From Mucidula mucida (Eukaryota > Basidiomycota > Agaricomycetes > Agaricales > Physalacriaceae): a stretch of 64,000 nt of DNA. The notes below the pieces were generated by a model. The model ran no database searches, was not told where the DNA came from, and worked only from the letters and a program-made list of their open reading frames with translations. How positions within the stretch are numbered: position 1 is the stretch's first letter; every line of letters starts with the position of its first letter. The stretch spans positions 62,001-126,000 of the forward strand of contig JADNYV010000024.1 of the NCBI GenBank assembly GCA_015501055.1. Direction: 5' to 3'. Of the stretch, positions 44,737 through 54,240 are shown one piece after another. Position numbers and translations under genes: made by a program.

Positions 44737-46688
44737 ATGCAATTCTCCTTCGTCCAGTCCGTCCTGCGCGTACTCTTAATGTCCAAATTCCCCAGCCAAA
44801 CGGACGTCTGTCAGACAATTGAAACTGCAATCTCTGGTGCCAGTAGCGTCTATTATCCGGGTAAGCTATGGCTTGTTGTGCGTTGCTCGTCTGTATACTG
44901 TATTGATATGGGAAACCTGGCTCCAGGAACGGCGAATTATACGCAAGATCTTTTGCACTGGTCACAATTGAGCAACCAATCGTCGATTTGCAGCGTCGAA
45001 CCTGGTACACCGGAAGATGTCGGAAAAGTTGTAAGTCTTCGTCTCTGTATACCATACAACGGCAACTTCACAGACCTTCTCTGGATATAGCTCGAGATTC
45101 TCGACACTACCCGGACGCCCTTTGCCGTAAGTTTCTATGCTTTCTCCATGATTGCTTGTCCAATTATCACAATTGTAGGTCAAAGGCGGAGGTCATTCTA
45201 TGAATCCAGGATTTTCATCGACTCCCGGTGTTCAGATTGCTATGTACAGGTTCTCCGAAATCAATTACGATGCTACTGCACAGACCGTTACTGTTGGCAC
45301 TGGCATGACCTGGGAAGACGTGTATGCTGCACTGGATCCATACGGTGTGACTGTAGTCGGCGGTAGAGTGCCCGGTCCTGGCGTTGCCGGATTCTCCTTG
45401 GGTGGAGGTAAATGGTACAAATTTTGACCATCTGCAATTTCTAACTTGTCTTACAGGCTTTTCATGGTTGACGAACCAGTACGGTTTGAGTCTGGACACT
45501 ATTGTGGCCATGGAACTCGTAAAGCCTGACGGTGTCGTTGCCAATGTCACCCAGGATTCAGATCCTGAGCTTTTCTTTGCGCTCAAGGTGAGACTCCACA
45601 TCCAATCGCGCGGCTTTGCGCTCATTACATGGCATATAGGGCACTCAGAATAATTTCGTGCGTATACCCATCAATGCATTCAACGCAAGCAACTGAATAT
45701 CTGTACGACGTTCCTGCAGGGCGTCGTGACGAGGATTACTTTCAAGACATTCCTTCAGGGTCAAGTCTGGGGAGGCCAAATCTCGTACGGAGCCGAGCAA
45801 GTAGCCTCCGTCGATGCTGCAATCATGCGATTCAATGAAGTGACTGACCCTAAAGCTTCACTCATCGCTGGACACGTCTTCAGCAATGGCGAGGTGAAGA
45901 GACTGTTATTCGAGTCAGGAACACTGATGTAATAATTGTTTGCTTTATAGTTGAATGCAGCAGCGATGCTGTTCTATGATGCGCCTATAGCTCCGTCTGG
46001 AATCTTCGACGATTTTCTCAGTATTCCAGCGATCAGCAGTAACGTCGGCACTAGAAGCTACAAGGATTACGTCGCTTCGAATACGGAAATTTCCCAAATC
46101 AATCTCAGGTCTGTGAGCAAGTTTTCTCAACAACGGGTATTTCCTCATTTTCCTAGAACTGCGATACATACGCTATCGCTTTTAGATCATTCACAGCCTG
46201 TTGTCGACGCTATCGCTAACGAAACCACTGTAAGACGACGCTGTTTCTAACCCTCGTCGAGCCTCACTGACAATGCCTGTATACAGTTCTGGGGTTCCCG
46301 CTTCGCTGCGCAGACAGCAGAAACGTTCATCCTCGGTTACTACATGGAACCATTCCTCCCCAACATACTCTCTCACAATTCGGAGCCAACCGCGTACCCG
46401 CCATCCCGGGACGCGACACTATTCCCGTTTGCCGTGTTGTATGCCTGGTCATCGAGCGATATGGATGACTACTTCTTGGATGCTATGCGTTCAAGCGTTG
46501 AACAGATTAAGGCTGCTGCTGTTGCAGACGGACAAGCGATTGAGGATGCGGCGCTGTATCCCAACTATGCGTTGTACGATACGCCGACAAGCAGGATTTT
46601 CGGAGACAATTTGGAGAGGTTGAGGGCTATTAAAGCCCGGGTTGATCCAAATGATGTGATGGGTCTTGCGGGTGGCTTTAAGCTATAA
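44737..46688 (+). CDS. BBE-like FAD-linked oxidase d (secreted)
   Basis: Close paralog of BBE-c with the same exon layout. N-terminus MQFSFVQSVLRVLLMSKF is a weaker signal peptide than in the paralogs (interrupted by Arg and Ser). Then TDVCQTIETAISGASSVYYPG in register with BBE-c, HWSQLSNQSSICSVEPGT, LEILDTTRTPFA, VKGGGHSMNPGFSS, VGTGMTWEDVYAALDP, RVPGPGVAGFSLGGG, FSWLTNQYGLSLDTI, GQVWGGQISYGAE, LFYDAPIAPSGIFDDF, FWGSRFAAQTAETF, EPTAYPPSRDATL, YPNYALYDTPTSRIFGD and RVDPNDVMGLAGGFKL. Introns are short GT-AG. No stop or frameshift noticed. Very similar sequence to BBE-c and the tandem order suggest recent duplication. Confidence 0.85.
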
Positions 46689-47296
46689 GCCTCACTACGC
46701 TTTTTGGCCTTTTGTAGTAGGATGTGAGGATAGACGAGAAAAACTTGAACTGATAAATTTGGCCCAGGCCCTCATCACATCGGTCCGATCGCCGACCATT
46801 TTCTCTACCTCTGACTACTGAGTACTGAGTCTCAATGCTCGTTCTCTCACCACCATGACGACTCACGCACTTGTTTATATTGCTCTTAAACCAATCACGA
46901 ACTGAATTCCGCGTGTTCGTGCGTCACGCGAGGAAAAACATCCGTTACGCGTTCACCATCTTCAAGTGGACACGGAGCTTGCAGCGAAACCCGCAGACAC
47001 GTAGCCAAATCCATCTTTCACCTGATGTTCGAAGTACATAAGCGTTGTAAGAGATGATCATGGGCTCGCTCACAAGTACTGCGCCACTGGGGAGCAGCTT
47101 CTAGCGGTCTTTGATCTTCTTTTCATTCATCTCTCTCGGTTCAACAAAAAAGCTGTGGAACCGACGCCCTTCACGGATGATATCTGTCAGCGGCGACTCT
47201 ATGCCATCTTTCTATGTTCCACATGCCGAACAACTCTCTCCAAAGCACTTTGTATAAAGAGATTGTCCGTATTCATCATGATTCGATTTGGTTGCA
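46689..47296. other. Intergenic, promoter of BBE-e
   Basis: No gene. TATAAAG near 47251 lies about 45 bp upstream of the BBE-e start. Confidence 0.5.
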
Positions 47297-49224
47297 ATGC
47301 GTCGACTGACTCTTTTCTACGAGCTGCTAGGCGTGCTCCTAGGGTCTGAGGTTTTTGCTCAGATGGCAGATGTCTGCCAGAGCATAGAGACAGCAATCTC
47401 GAGCGCCAGTAGCGTTTATTATCCAGGTAAGCATCAGTCGTTCCCTCGTCCCTTGAATCGCTAACATGATGCCAGGCACCGAAAACTATACCCACGATAT
47501 CTGGCACTGGTCACAATTGGGCACACAGCCGTCCAATTGCAGTGTTGAGCCTGGTACAGCGGAAGATGTGGGAACAATTGTGAGTCTTCACCTATTTGTA
47601 TGCGCCGGAAGACTTTACAGAGATTCTTGTCCATGTAGCTTCAAATACTTGACACTACAAGGACGCCTTTCGCCGTATGCATTTCTTCGCTTAGCTATAG
47701 GACTTACTTGACTTATACGGTTACAGGTGAAAGATATAGGGCATGCCACAAACCCCGGATTTTCCGATACATCGGGCGTTCAAATCGCCATGTACAGGTT
47801 CTCCGAAGTGAATTATGATTCCACGGCTGAGACCGTCACCATTGGCGCTGGGTTGAGCTGGGATGAGGTGTATGCCGCGCTCGACCCATACGGCGTGAAC
47901 GTGGTTGGCGCTAGAGTACCTGGTCCCGGCGTCGCTGGATTGTCGTTGGGAGGAGGTAAATTGTAGGAACACTACCGGGCGCGTCGTGTTGACTTGGGCA
48001 AAAGGCCTTTCTTGGTTCACGAACCAATACGGCTTGACTCTCGACACCATCGTGGTCATGGAGCTCGTAAAACCTAATGGCACCGTGGCCAACATCACCC
48101 AGGAATCTGATCCTGATCTCTTTTTTGCTCTCAAGGCGAGGGATTCGATTCACGTCATCGAGTTTGGTACTCATGATGCTACGTGTAGGGCACGCAAAAT
48201 AACTTTGTGCGTATTTTGGGGTCACTAAGTGTGGACACGATTACTGACCGTTGTTGTCTCCAGGGTATCGTAACAAGGATCGTCTTCAACGCGTTCCCTC
48301 AAGGTCAAGTCTGGGGCGGCCCCATCTCATACGGGGCAGATAAAATGGCCGCCGTCAACGCTGCGACTGTCCGGTTCCATGAAGTGACTGATCCTAAAGC
48401 TGAACTTATGATGACATACAGCTTTATGAATGGCGAGGTGAGAGTGTTGGCCCACTTGTAGCAACATTCACGTAATGCTGCTGTTCGCAGTTAAATCCCA
48501 TAGCTATGGTGTTCTACGACGCGCCCACAGCACCGTCTGGCATCTTTGACGACTTTCTTAACATATCGGCACTTAGCAATAACGCTAGCACGCGGAGCTT
48601 CAAAGACCATGTTGCGTCGTTCGGAGGCGGCTTTCAAAGCGGTCTTAGGTGAGCAGACAACGGTTTTTCGTGCTTTTTTGACGATCATCCATAGAACGGT
48701 GTTCCATTCGGTATCACTGCTCAACCACTCTCAGTCGGTGGTCGACGCTGTCGCCAATGAAACGGCTGTAAGACGCCTTCTTCTATTCCCCTCAGACATA
48801 TTCACCGAGCCTCTTCGTATAGTTCTGGGCTTCGCGTTTCGCTGCTGAAGCCCCCGGCCCGCTTATCGTCCAGTACTACCTGGAATCATTCCTCCCGAAC
48901 GTCCTCTCCATCAACCCCGAGCCCACCGCGTACCCGCCGTCCCGCGAGAACACGATCTTCCCGCTGTGCCTGTTCTACGCCTGGTCCTCGAGCGAGATGG
49001 ACGCATACTTCTTGGACAGCATCCGTGCAAGTGCGAACCAGATTACGGCTGTCGCGATCGAGGATGGGCAGGCGATCGAGGATGTAGCGCTGTATCCTAA
49101 TTATGTGCTGTATGATACGCCGCCGAGCAGGATTTATGGGGACAATATGGAGAGGCTGGAGGCTATCAAAAAGCGAGTTGATCCTCATGATGTTATGGGT
49201 CTTGCTGGTGGATTCAAGATTTGA
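47297..49224 (+). CDS. BBE-like FAD-linked oxidase e (secreted)
   Basis: Third oxidase of the right-hand cluster. Signal peptide MRRLTLFYELLGVLLGSEVF, then DVCQSIETAISSASSVYYPG. Blocks: HWSQLGTQPSNCSVEPGT, LQILDTTRTPFA, VKDIGHATNPGFSD, IGAGLSWDEVYAALDPYG, RVPGPGVAGLSLGGG, LSWFTNQYGLTLDTIV, GQVWGGPISYGAD, VFYDAPTAPSGIFDDF, EPTAYPPSRENTI, YPNYVLYDTPPSRIYGD and RVDPHDVMGLAGGFKI. The flavin-attachment motif reads DIGH where the others read GGGH or AGGH: the His is kept but the preceding glycines are not, which may alter flavin packing. Otherwise intact, with about nine introns. Some exon ends in the second half (near 48650) are uncertain. Confidence 0.82.
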
Positions 49225-49377
49225 AAATGTTAAGAATCTCACGGACTGTGTGTATCCTTTGTATTGGCCAATGTATGACTGTCGAATTGTTAGAGGAAAT
49301 GCGACATTTTGACAATTACTACGTACTGGTCAATACACATTCAGGACCCCCAAAAAAGTGATAGGAAGTCAGATGTA

Positions 49378-49460
49378 TCCGACCTGCCTGGTTCGAACAG
49401 GCGACATCAAGATGAGTTTTCCTTTACAGTCTTGCGCTCTTCCAACTGAGCTAAGGTCGG
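49378..49460 (-). tRNA. tRNA-Tyr (GTA) with intron
   Basis: Cloverleaf on the minus strand: acceptor CCGACCT/AGGTCGG, D-arm TAGCTCAGTTGGAAGAGC, anticodon arm CAAGACTGTAA...ATCTTG with anticodon GTA, T-arm GCCTGTTCGAACCAGGC. An intron of about 10-11 nt follows the anticodon, as is usual for eukaryotic tRNA-Tyr. Confidence 0.9.
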
Positions 49461-49899
49461 TTGAACATTACGAATGTGGCGTAGCCCTAATCGTAACGCT
49501 TTGACGAAGCGCAGCAGACTAAAGATAGATCCCTGTCAAACTTTCAAATGCCCTGCATGTCGTATCGAACACGTTTACAGTACGTAGCATATTCAGGCTG
49601 TTGTTCAGGAGATTATAATGGTCGGTGGTGCCAGCGGTTTGGAGCTCAAAACTGCTGTGAATGGGCTATCTGCGACCGCGTGAAAGTCGGAACAATTGGT
49701 GGCGCACGCAGTGCTGGAAGGGGATAGGGGCCGGATGTTTGGAGGTATTTGGCCGTGCCTATATGAAATGATGCCACGTCAGTTCCTGGTTTCCTTACGA
49801 CTGCCACGTACTCGTCCTGCGCCTGCAGTAAATACTTCAAATACCGACCTTGTCAACGCCATTCCTTTCCACGTACCGACCACGTCTTTATATCGAGCA
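49461..49899. other. Promoter region of the bZIP gene
   Basis: No gene; an upstream in-frame extension of the bZIP ORF from 49696 is not favoured because MSSSFVNPSS at 49900 has a normal start context. Confidence 0.4.
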
Positions 49900-50989
49900 A
49901 TGTCTTCGTCTTTCGTCAATCCCTCATCCATCTCCGAGTCGGGCCCCTCCAGGAAACGCCCTCGCTCTGACGTCTCGTCGGAGGAGCGCAAGGAAGCCCG
50001 GGCTCACCGCAACCGCATAGCCGCACAGAATTCTCGAGACCGCCGCAAAGCCCAGTTCTGCCAGCTTGAACGGCGGGTACAGGAGCTTGAGGAGGAAAAT
50101 CGACAGCTGCGTGCTGGTTTCGGCTCGCTCAGGCGCCGACACCATCAAAGTCGCTGAAGAGGCCGCCCGCGACCGCGAAAACGAAGAGCTCAAGGAGCGC
50201 ATAAAGACGCTCGAGAAGGGCTGGGATGCCGTTGTCAAGGCCCTCGCAGCACAAGGTCTTCCAGGTAAGTTTCTCCGAGGTTCTCACTGGCATTTGCTGA
50301 CTGTGCACAGGACTAGCTGCACCCGGTTCAACACCTACATCAACCACATCAACACCGCCACCACCACCGCCCTCTACATCGGAATCAAAACCTCTGAACC
50401 ATGAAGTCCCTCAAATTGTTCCGCTCTCTCCCGCTCCCTCTCCGCCGGCTGATGAGGACTCTCCCATGTTCTCAGCCACTTCTTCCGAATACTCTTCTTC
50501 TCCGTCTCCCGAGATCAAGCCCACTCGCCACCTAGCACGGGTGGCGACCATTGGCGTGGCAGTGCTCCCTGCCCCGCTGATGTCCCTGCAGCGGGTGGAC
50601 TTGACTCGCTTGACCTCTTCGCCCCCATCAATTTCCCGCAAAGTCCATCAACCGTCCCGGACAGCGCCGTCGCTCCTGTTGACGACGCCACAATGGAGAC
50701 GCTCTTCCGTGAGATCCTCGCTACTTCGCCTGCCCCAACCCAGGAAGCGTCCTTGCTTCCTCTTGACCAGGAGGCGCCCGTGGCAGCACAGGAAATGAGT
50801 CTCACCTTCGAGGGCGCAGCGGGGAAGGGGACACCAGGTTCATTGTTGTTGAGCGGACCACCAGAGGATTTGGCCTGGCCCCATGAGGAGCTGGATGTGC
50901 AGAGGTTACTAGACCTTTTACCACTCGACTCGATGCCGATTGACAACTGGGACTTTTCGTTGGACAGCACCGCCGTCGGTGTCTATTGA
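49900..50989 (+). CDS. HAC1: Hac1/XBP1-type bZIP transcription factor (UPR regulator candidate)
   Basis: N-terminal region SGPSRKRPRSD precedes a bZIP: basic region EARAHRNRIAAQNSRDRRKA, whose NxxAAQxSRxRK core is that of Hac1/XBP1, then the zipper LERRVQELEEENRQL. The frame changes right after ENRQL; a 34-40-nt intron ending at ATCAAAG would restore it to AEEAARDRENEELKERI and TLEKGWDAVVKALA. A normal 46-nt intron (GTAAGT...CACAG) follows LAAQGLP. A Ser/Pro-rich region leads to PTRHLARVATIGVAVLP, after which the C-terminal activation-like part (GGLDSLDLFAPINF, METLFREILATSP, LLDLLPLDSMPIDNWDF) is in another frame. That shift (about 50500-50590) has no strong spliceosomal intron and contains CTGCAGC, the Ire1 loop consensus. 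If confirmed, this is the unfolded-protein-response regulator. Confidence 0.72.
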
Positions 50990-51619
50990 GGATGGGACTC
51001 TGCATATCTTTTTGGTCATTTTTATTCACTACGTTTCCTCTGGTTTTCCTCTTATTTAACATTCGTCTCTTTCTCCTCTCTCACTCGGATATCCTACGCC
51101 TCACACATACCTTTGGTTTCTTTCTTTTCGCATTCTGCTTTACCTTCCTTCTGCTGTTTGGTTTCCTCGCTGATCTCGATGCAGACTCCCATGCTTCAGA
51201 GGTGATTTGGTTCTCCCCTTTGGGTTGACGAAACTTTTCTACCAATGATGTGTGGTGAGCGCTTGAGGTCTCGGGCTCATCTTTCTGTAGTTTGTAGTTT
51301 GGTAGATGTGGATTGAATGAAATCGTTGTTGTGTTAAATCAGTCTCTATGATTGCTTGTCAACCGACCAATCAAATTCACTTCAATGATCGTTGCAAACT
51401 TTATCCAGCCCTCTAGTTTGTAAATTTAAGGACAGAAGACAGGTTGAAGCCATCTTGTTGCGACAGTAAGCGCAAAATATGTACATAAGCAGAAGACAAG
51501 CAAAGCGAGCCTGTCAAAGAGGTAAAGCGCCTTGGCTGTATATGGAAACCATGGTCATAGACTCGGAGAGGCATTACTTCAAGATTGCTAGTGGTACATG
51601 TTAGGAGCCGTCTACTCCA
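50990..51619. other. Convergent intergenic spacer
   Basis: T-rich 3' flank of the bZIP gene and 3' flank of the NmrA-like gene. The frame at 50986-51228 is hydrophobic but looks like a T-rich UTR artefact. No gene. Confidence 0.5.
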
Positions 51620-52561
51620 TTACGCTTTCCAGGCATCCTTATTTGCCTCCACAAACGATTTGAGGGTCCTCCTCCCAGCAACCTTCTTGGCATGGACAAA
51701 TATCTGCTCCTCCACACCTTTCGCGTTTAGCGTTTCCAAATGACATACCAAAGCTGCCCTGTCTTCCGATACACCACGTCCTATGTACATCTTTTGAAGT
51801 TCGTCTGTCGAGACACGAGTGTGAGTAATCGTAATACCCAAAACTTCGCTGAAGGTTTTCGCGACCTGGAGAAAACAAGGCATCAGCAACAACGCAAGAA
51901 ACAAACGGGGAAAGCAAACATCATTATAGGACAGAAGCTCTGGTCCGACAAGTATCTTGTCTGTATTGTAACTTTCCGCGCGTGTCAACGCGTCGAAGGC
52001 AAGATCAGCGATATCATCAGCGGAAATGAATCCTATTTTTCCGTCTTGCGATGAGGTGATGATGGTGTGTTTATCCTTAATGTTCTGGATATGCATCGTC
52101 AAGAAGTTCTCTGCCCAACTGCTATAAGCACTTGTCAACATGAGTGACTGGAAAATACCGAAGAACCACGAGGGGCGGATAACAAAATATTCGACACCGA
52201 GGCTGATCAAGTACTCGTGGACTTTACCCATCGCTGGGCCGCCAGCCTCGATGGTCGACACGCTGAGCAGCACGAAGCGCTTCACGCCCATTTGCACCGC
52301 CAGGTCGATGAACGGCTTCATAGGGCCAAGCACATTCGGGTCTCCCGGCGGTGAGACCAGATAAACACTCTCAATCGTAGGATCAACAGCGAAGGGGTTC
52401 GGGAAGGTGGCGGGATCATGCCAGTCGAATTTTACGCCACTGAACGGCTCGGGAACGGCGCCCTTGCGGGAAGCGAGAATGACGCGCTTGTTGGCTGCCT
52501 GGAGGAGGCGCGCGAGACGCATGGCAGTGGTGCCGGTTCCGCCTGTGAGAAGGATAGACAT
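51620..52561 (-). CDS. NmrA-like NAD(P)-binding reductase (EasG/agroclavine dehydrogenase-like)
   Basis: Rossmann-fold protein of the atypical short-chain dehydrogenase group. MSILLTGGTGTTAMRLARLL carries the TGGTGTTA nucleotide-binding loop, RVILASRKG follows at beta-2, then VKFDWHDPATF, ESVYLVSPPG, GVKRFVLLSVSTIEAGG, GVEYFVIRPSWFFGIF in the active-site region, and GFISADDIADLAFDAL. The TGGTGTTA loop and SPPG are shared with festuclavine/agroclavine dehydrogenases of ergot pathways and many basidiomycete homologs, so a reductase of unknown small substrate is likely. A 54-nt in-frame segment (SYND/GTTTGC...CTCCAG/VAKTF) is best read as an intron; it would otherwise add a hydrophobic insert. 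Mature length about 295 residues. No pathway genes adjoin it. Confidence 0.82.
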   Translation of the reverse strand: MSILLTGGTGTTAMRLARLLQAANKRVILASRKGAVPEPFSGVKFDWHDPATFPNPFAVDPTIESVYLVSPPGDPNVLGPMKPFIDLAVQMGVKRFVLLSVSTIEAGGPAMGKVHEYLISLGVEYFVIRPSWFFGIFQSLMLTSAYSSWAENFLTMHIQNIKDKHTIITSSQDGKIGFISADDIADLAFDALTRAESYNTDKILVGPELLSYNDVCFPRLFLALLLMPCFLQVAKTFSEVLGITITHTRVSTDELQKMYIGRGVSEDRAALVCHLETLNAKGVEEQIFVHAKKVAGRRTLKSFVEANKDAWKA

Positions 52562-52945
52562 AGTGTGTTAGAGAATGTCTTTCCTACTTACATTCTATTT
52601 ATTTCAGTGTAGCGGCTGAATGGAGATTAGAGCCGAATTCGTAGTAATCGTTACAAACCTCTGGGATTGGTAAGAATGTTGTAAGCCATTCTCTAACGGC
52701 AGAAAGGTCCAGTTTTATCAAAGGCGGTTCGTGTAAGTCGGGAGCAGCGTGCATCAGACAGCCTATGTACATTGATAGAGCCTTATAACTTCAAGAACGA
52801 GCAAAGGGACGCGTCGCGTGACCGTCATTTTCTCTCCCATCAACCACGCGCAGTGCGCACAGACCATCCCGTATCGGAACTATTGACAGGTCAGCACTGG
52901 TGACTGCACCATTCAAGTCTTTCTATACAATCAAATGTTTAGAGC
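52562..52945. other. Promoter region shared with upstream flank repeat
   Basis: Divergent region. The piece at about 52811-52835 (CGCGTGACCGTCATTTTC) resembles 56770-56795 upstream of the second coiled-coil paralog. Confidence 0.4.
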
Positions 52946-53347
52946 ATGGGTTTCAAGAAAGGGCAAACCAAAGCGGTCAAATCGCGCATGGCCCAGTTGG
53001 CCGCTGCGCGACGCGCAAAGCTAACCAAACCGAAAGGAGAAAACATACCCCCAGTCGATACGCCGCTCAGCATCGAGGAACGACGCGCGGATATAGCGGA
53101 GAAACAGCTGCAGGAGACTACCAAGAGGCTGATGGCCGTCGAGCACGATCTTGCTAACGCTCTCGACAGGGAGAAACGCCATCAGCGCGCTGCTGACGCA
53201 TGGAAGCTGGAGAGGGAGGAGTTGAGGCGCGTAAGTGAGGACCTGGAGCGGAAGGTTCTGCCGACTGTACTTCCCGGTGGTATGATGATGCCAGTGTGGC
53301 GGATTAATGGTAAGCACGGTACCAAGCTGAGTTTGCACCAACGCTGA
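52946..53347 (+). CDS. Basic/coiled-coil protein, paralog of 56911-57246
   Basis: A 133-residue open frame. The basic N-terminus MGFKKGQTKAVKSRMAQLAA is shared in pattern with the paralog 4 kb away, followed by ENIPPVDTPLSIEERRADIA, a long coiled coil (about residues 45-100: EKQLQETTKRLMAVEHDL, ANALDREKRHQRAADAW) and a short tail. I do not recognise a named domain. The K-K-G-x-T-K start plus coiled coil resembles 5' parts of dispersed multi-copy genes in agaricomycetes, so this may be the first exon of a decayed repeat-family gene. The reading frame ends soon after a possible donor (GGTAAGC at about 53308). Confidence 0.5.
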   Translation: MGFKKGQTKAVKSRMAQLAAARRAKLTKPKGENIPPVDTPLSIEERRADIAEKQLQETTKRLMAVEHDLANALDREKRHQRAADAWKLEREELRRVSEDLERKVLPTVLPGGMMMPVWRINGKHGTKLSLHQR

Positions 53348-54240
53348 AGAAAGCAGCAGGCACGAAGCCAAGTGATAGCGACCAACACGGCTTGTCTTGT
53401 CGAAATGAAGAGGATATTGCTCGAACGTCAGTAGCACGTCGACATCCAGTCCAGCCCATCCAAGAAGAATTGCACCATAATCGATACCACGATTCCGAAC
53501 ATTGACGATAAACTTCTTCGGCTGCCTGGCTAGAATGGTGTTGCCCACAAACTTCAAGAGAACACGAATATGGGAGATCAGTCTGCATTGGTCCTTCTCA
53601 ATGAGGCGAGCCGCCGCAAGACTCAAGGCCAAGGTGCCTTCCCAACTGTTTTAGTCTACATCCGCATCCCACTCCCGCTCCAGTCAAGTCTAGAACCCTA
53701 CGAATTCGACGCACGAATCGTTGAACATCCTCAACGTACATCCGCTACTTCGTGTCCAATCTCTACCGGACGGACTTGTGGGCGCTGGTGTCCGGAAGTT
53801 GGTATTTCCGGAAGGCAAGGTCAAGAACCATGCCGCCACCCGCCCGAGCCCGGAGTTGGGTCAAACTCTTCCGGAAAGCAGAAATGGGCAATAAACGTTA
53901 ATGAACGATCAGGAGTGCAAGCTTGTTGATCGACCGTGTTCGTGTTGCAAAGCTTGATGGTCCACATCTAGCCTCGTCGCTCGAGTCTTTGTACAACTTT
54001 CACTCCTTCGTTCATTGAATATTCGTGGATGTGGACGCCGGATATTCAACATCCGAAGCTGCCGACTTTTCGCGCACGATGGAGCGGATCACGATCATCT
54101 GAGCAGCAACTTTACCTAGCTTTACCTCTGCTGGTAACTGTCCCCTTACTGATCCAATTATAAAAAGATCACTCCCCTCATCCCCACACCCGCTAATCCC
54201 CATACCCCAGTTCCCCGATAATTGAAGCTCTTACGACGCA
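53348..54240. other. No supported gene
   Basis: A 203-residue minus-strand frame (53021-53632) covers part of this region antisense to the coiled-coil ORF but lacks a known motif. It might also contain the decayed 3' exons of that ORF. The right end is the transporter promoter (TATAAAAAG near 54160). Confidence 0.4.

Noticed and set aside
53021..53632. 203-residue minus-strand frame antisense to the coiled-coil ORF
   Set aside because: Lacks recognisable domains; the sense frame has a paralog 4 kb away, which makes it the better supported one.
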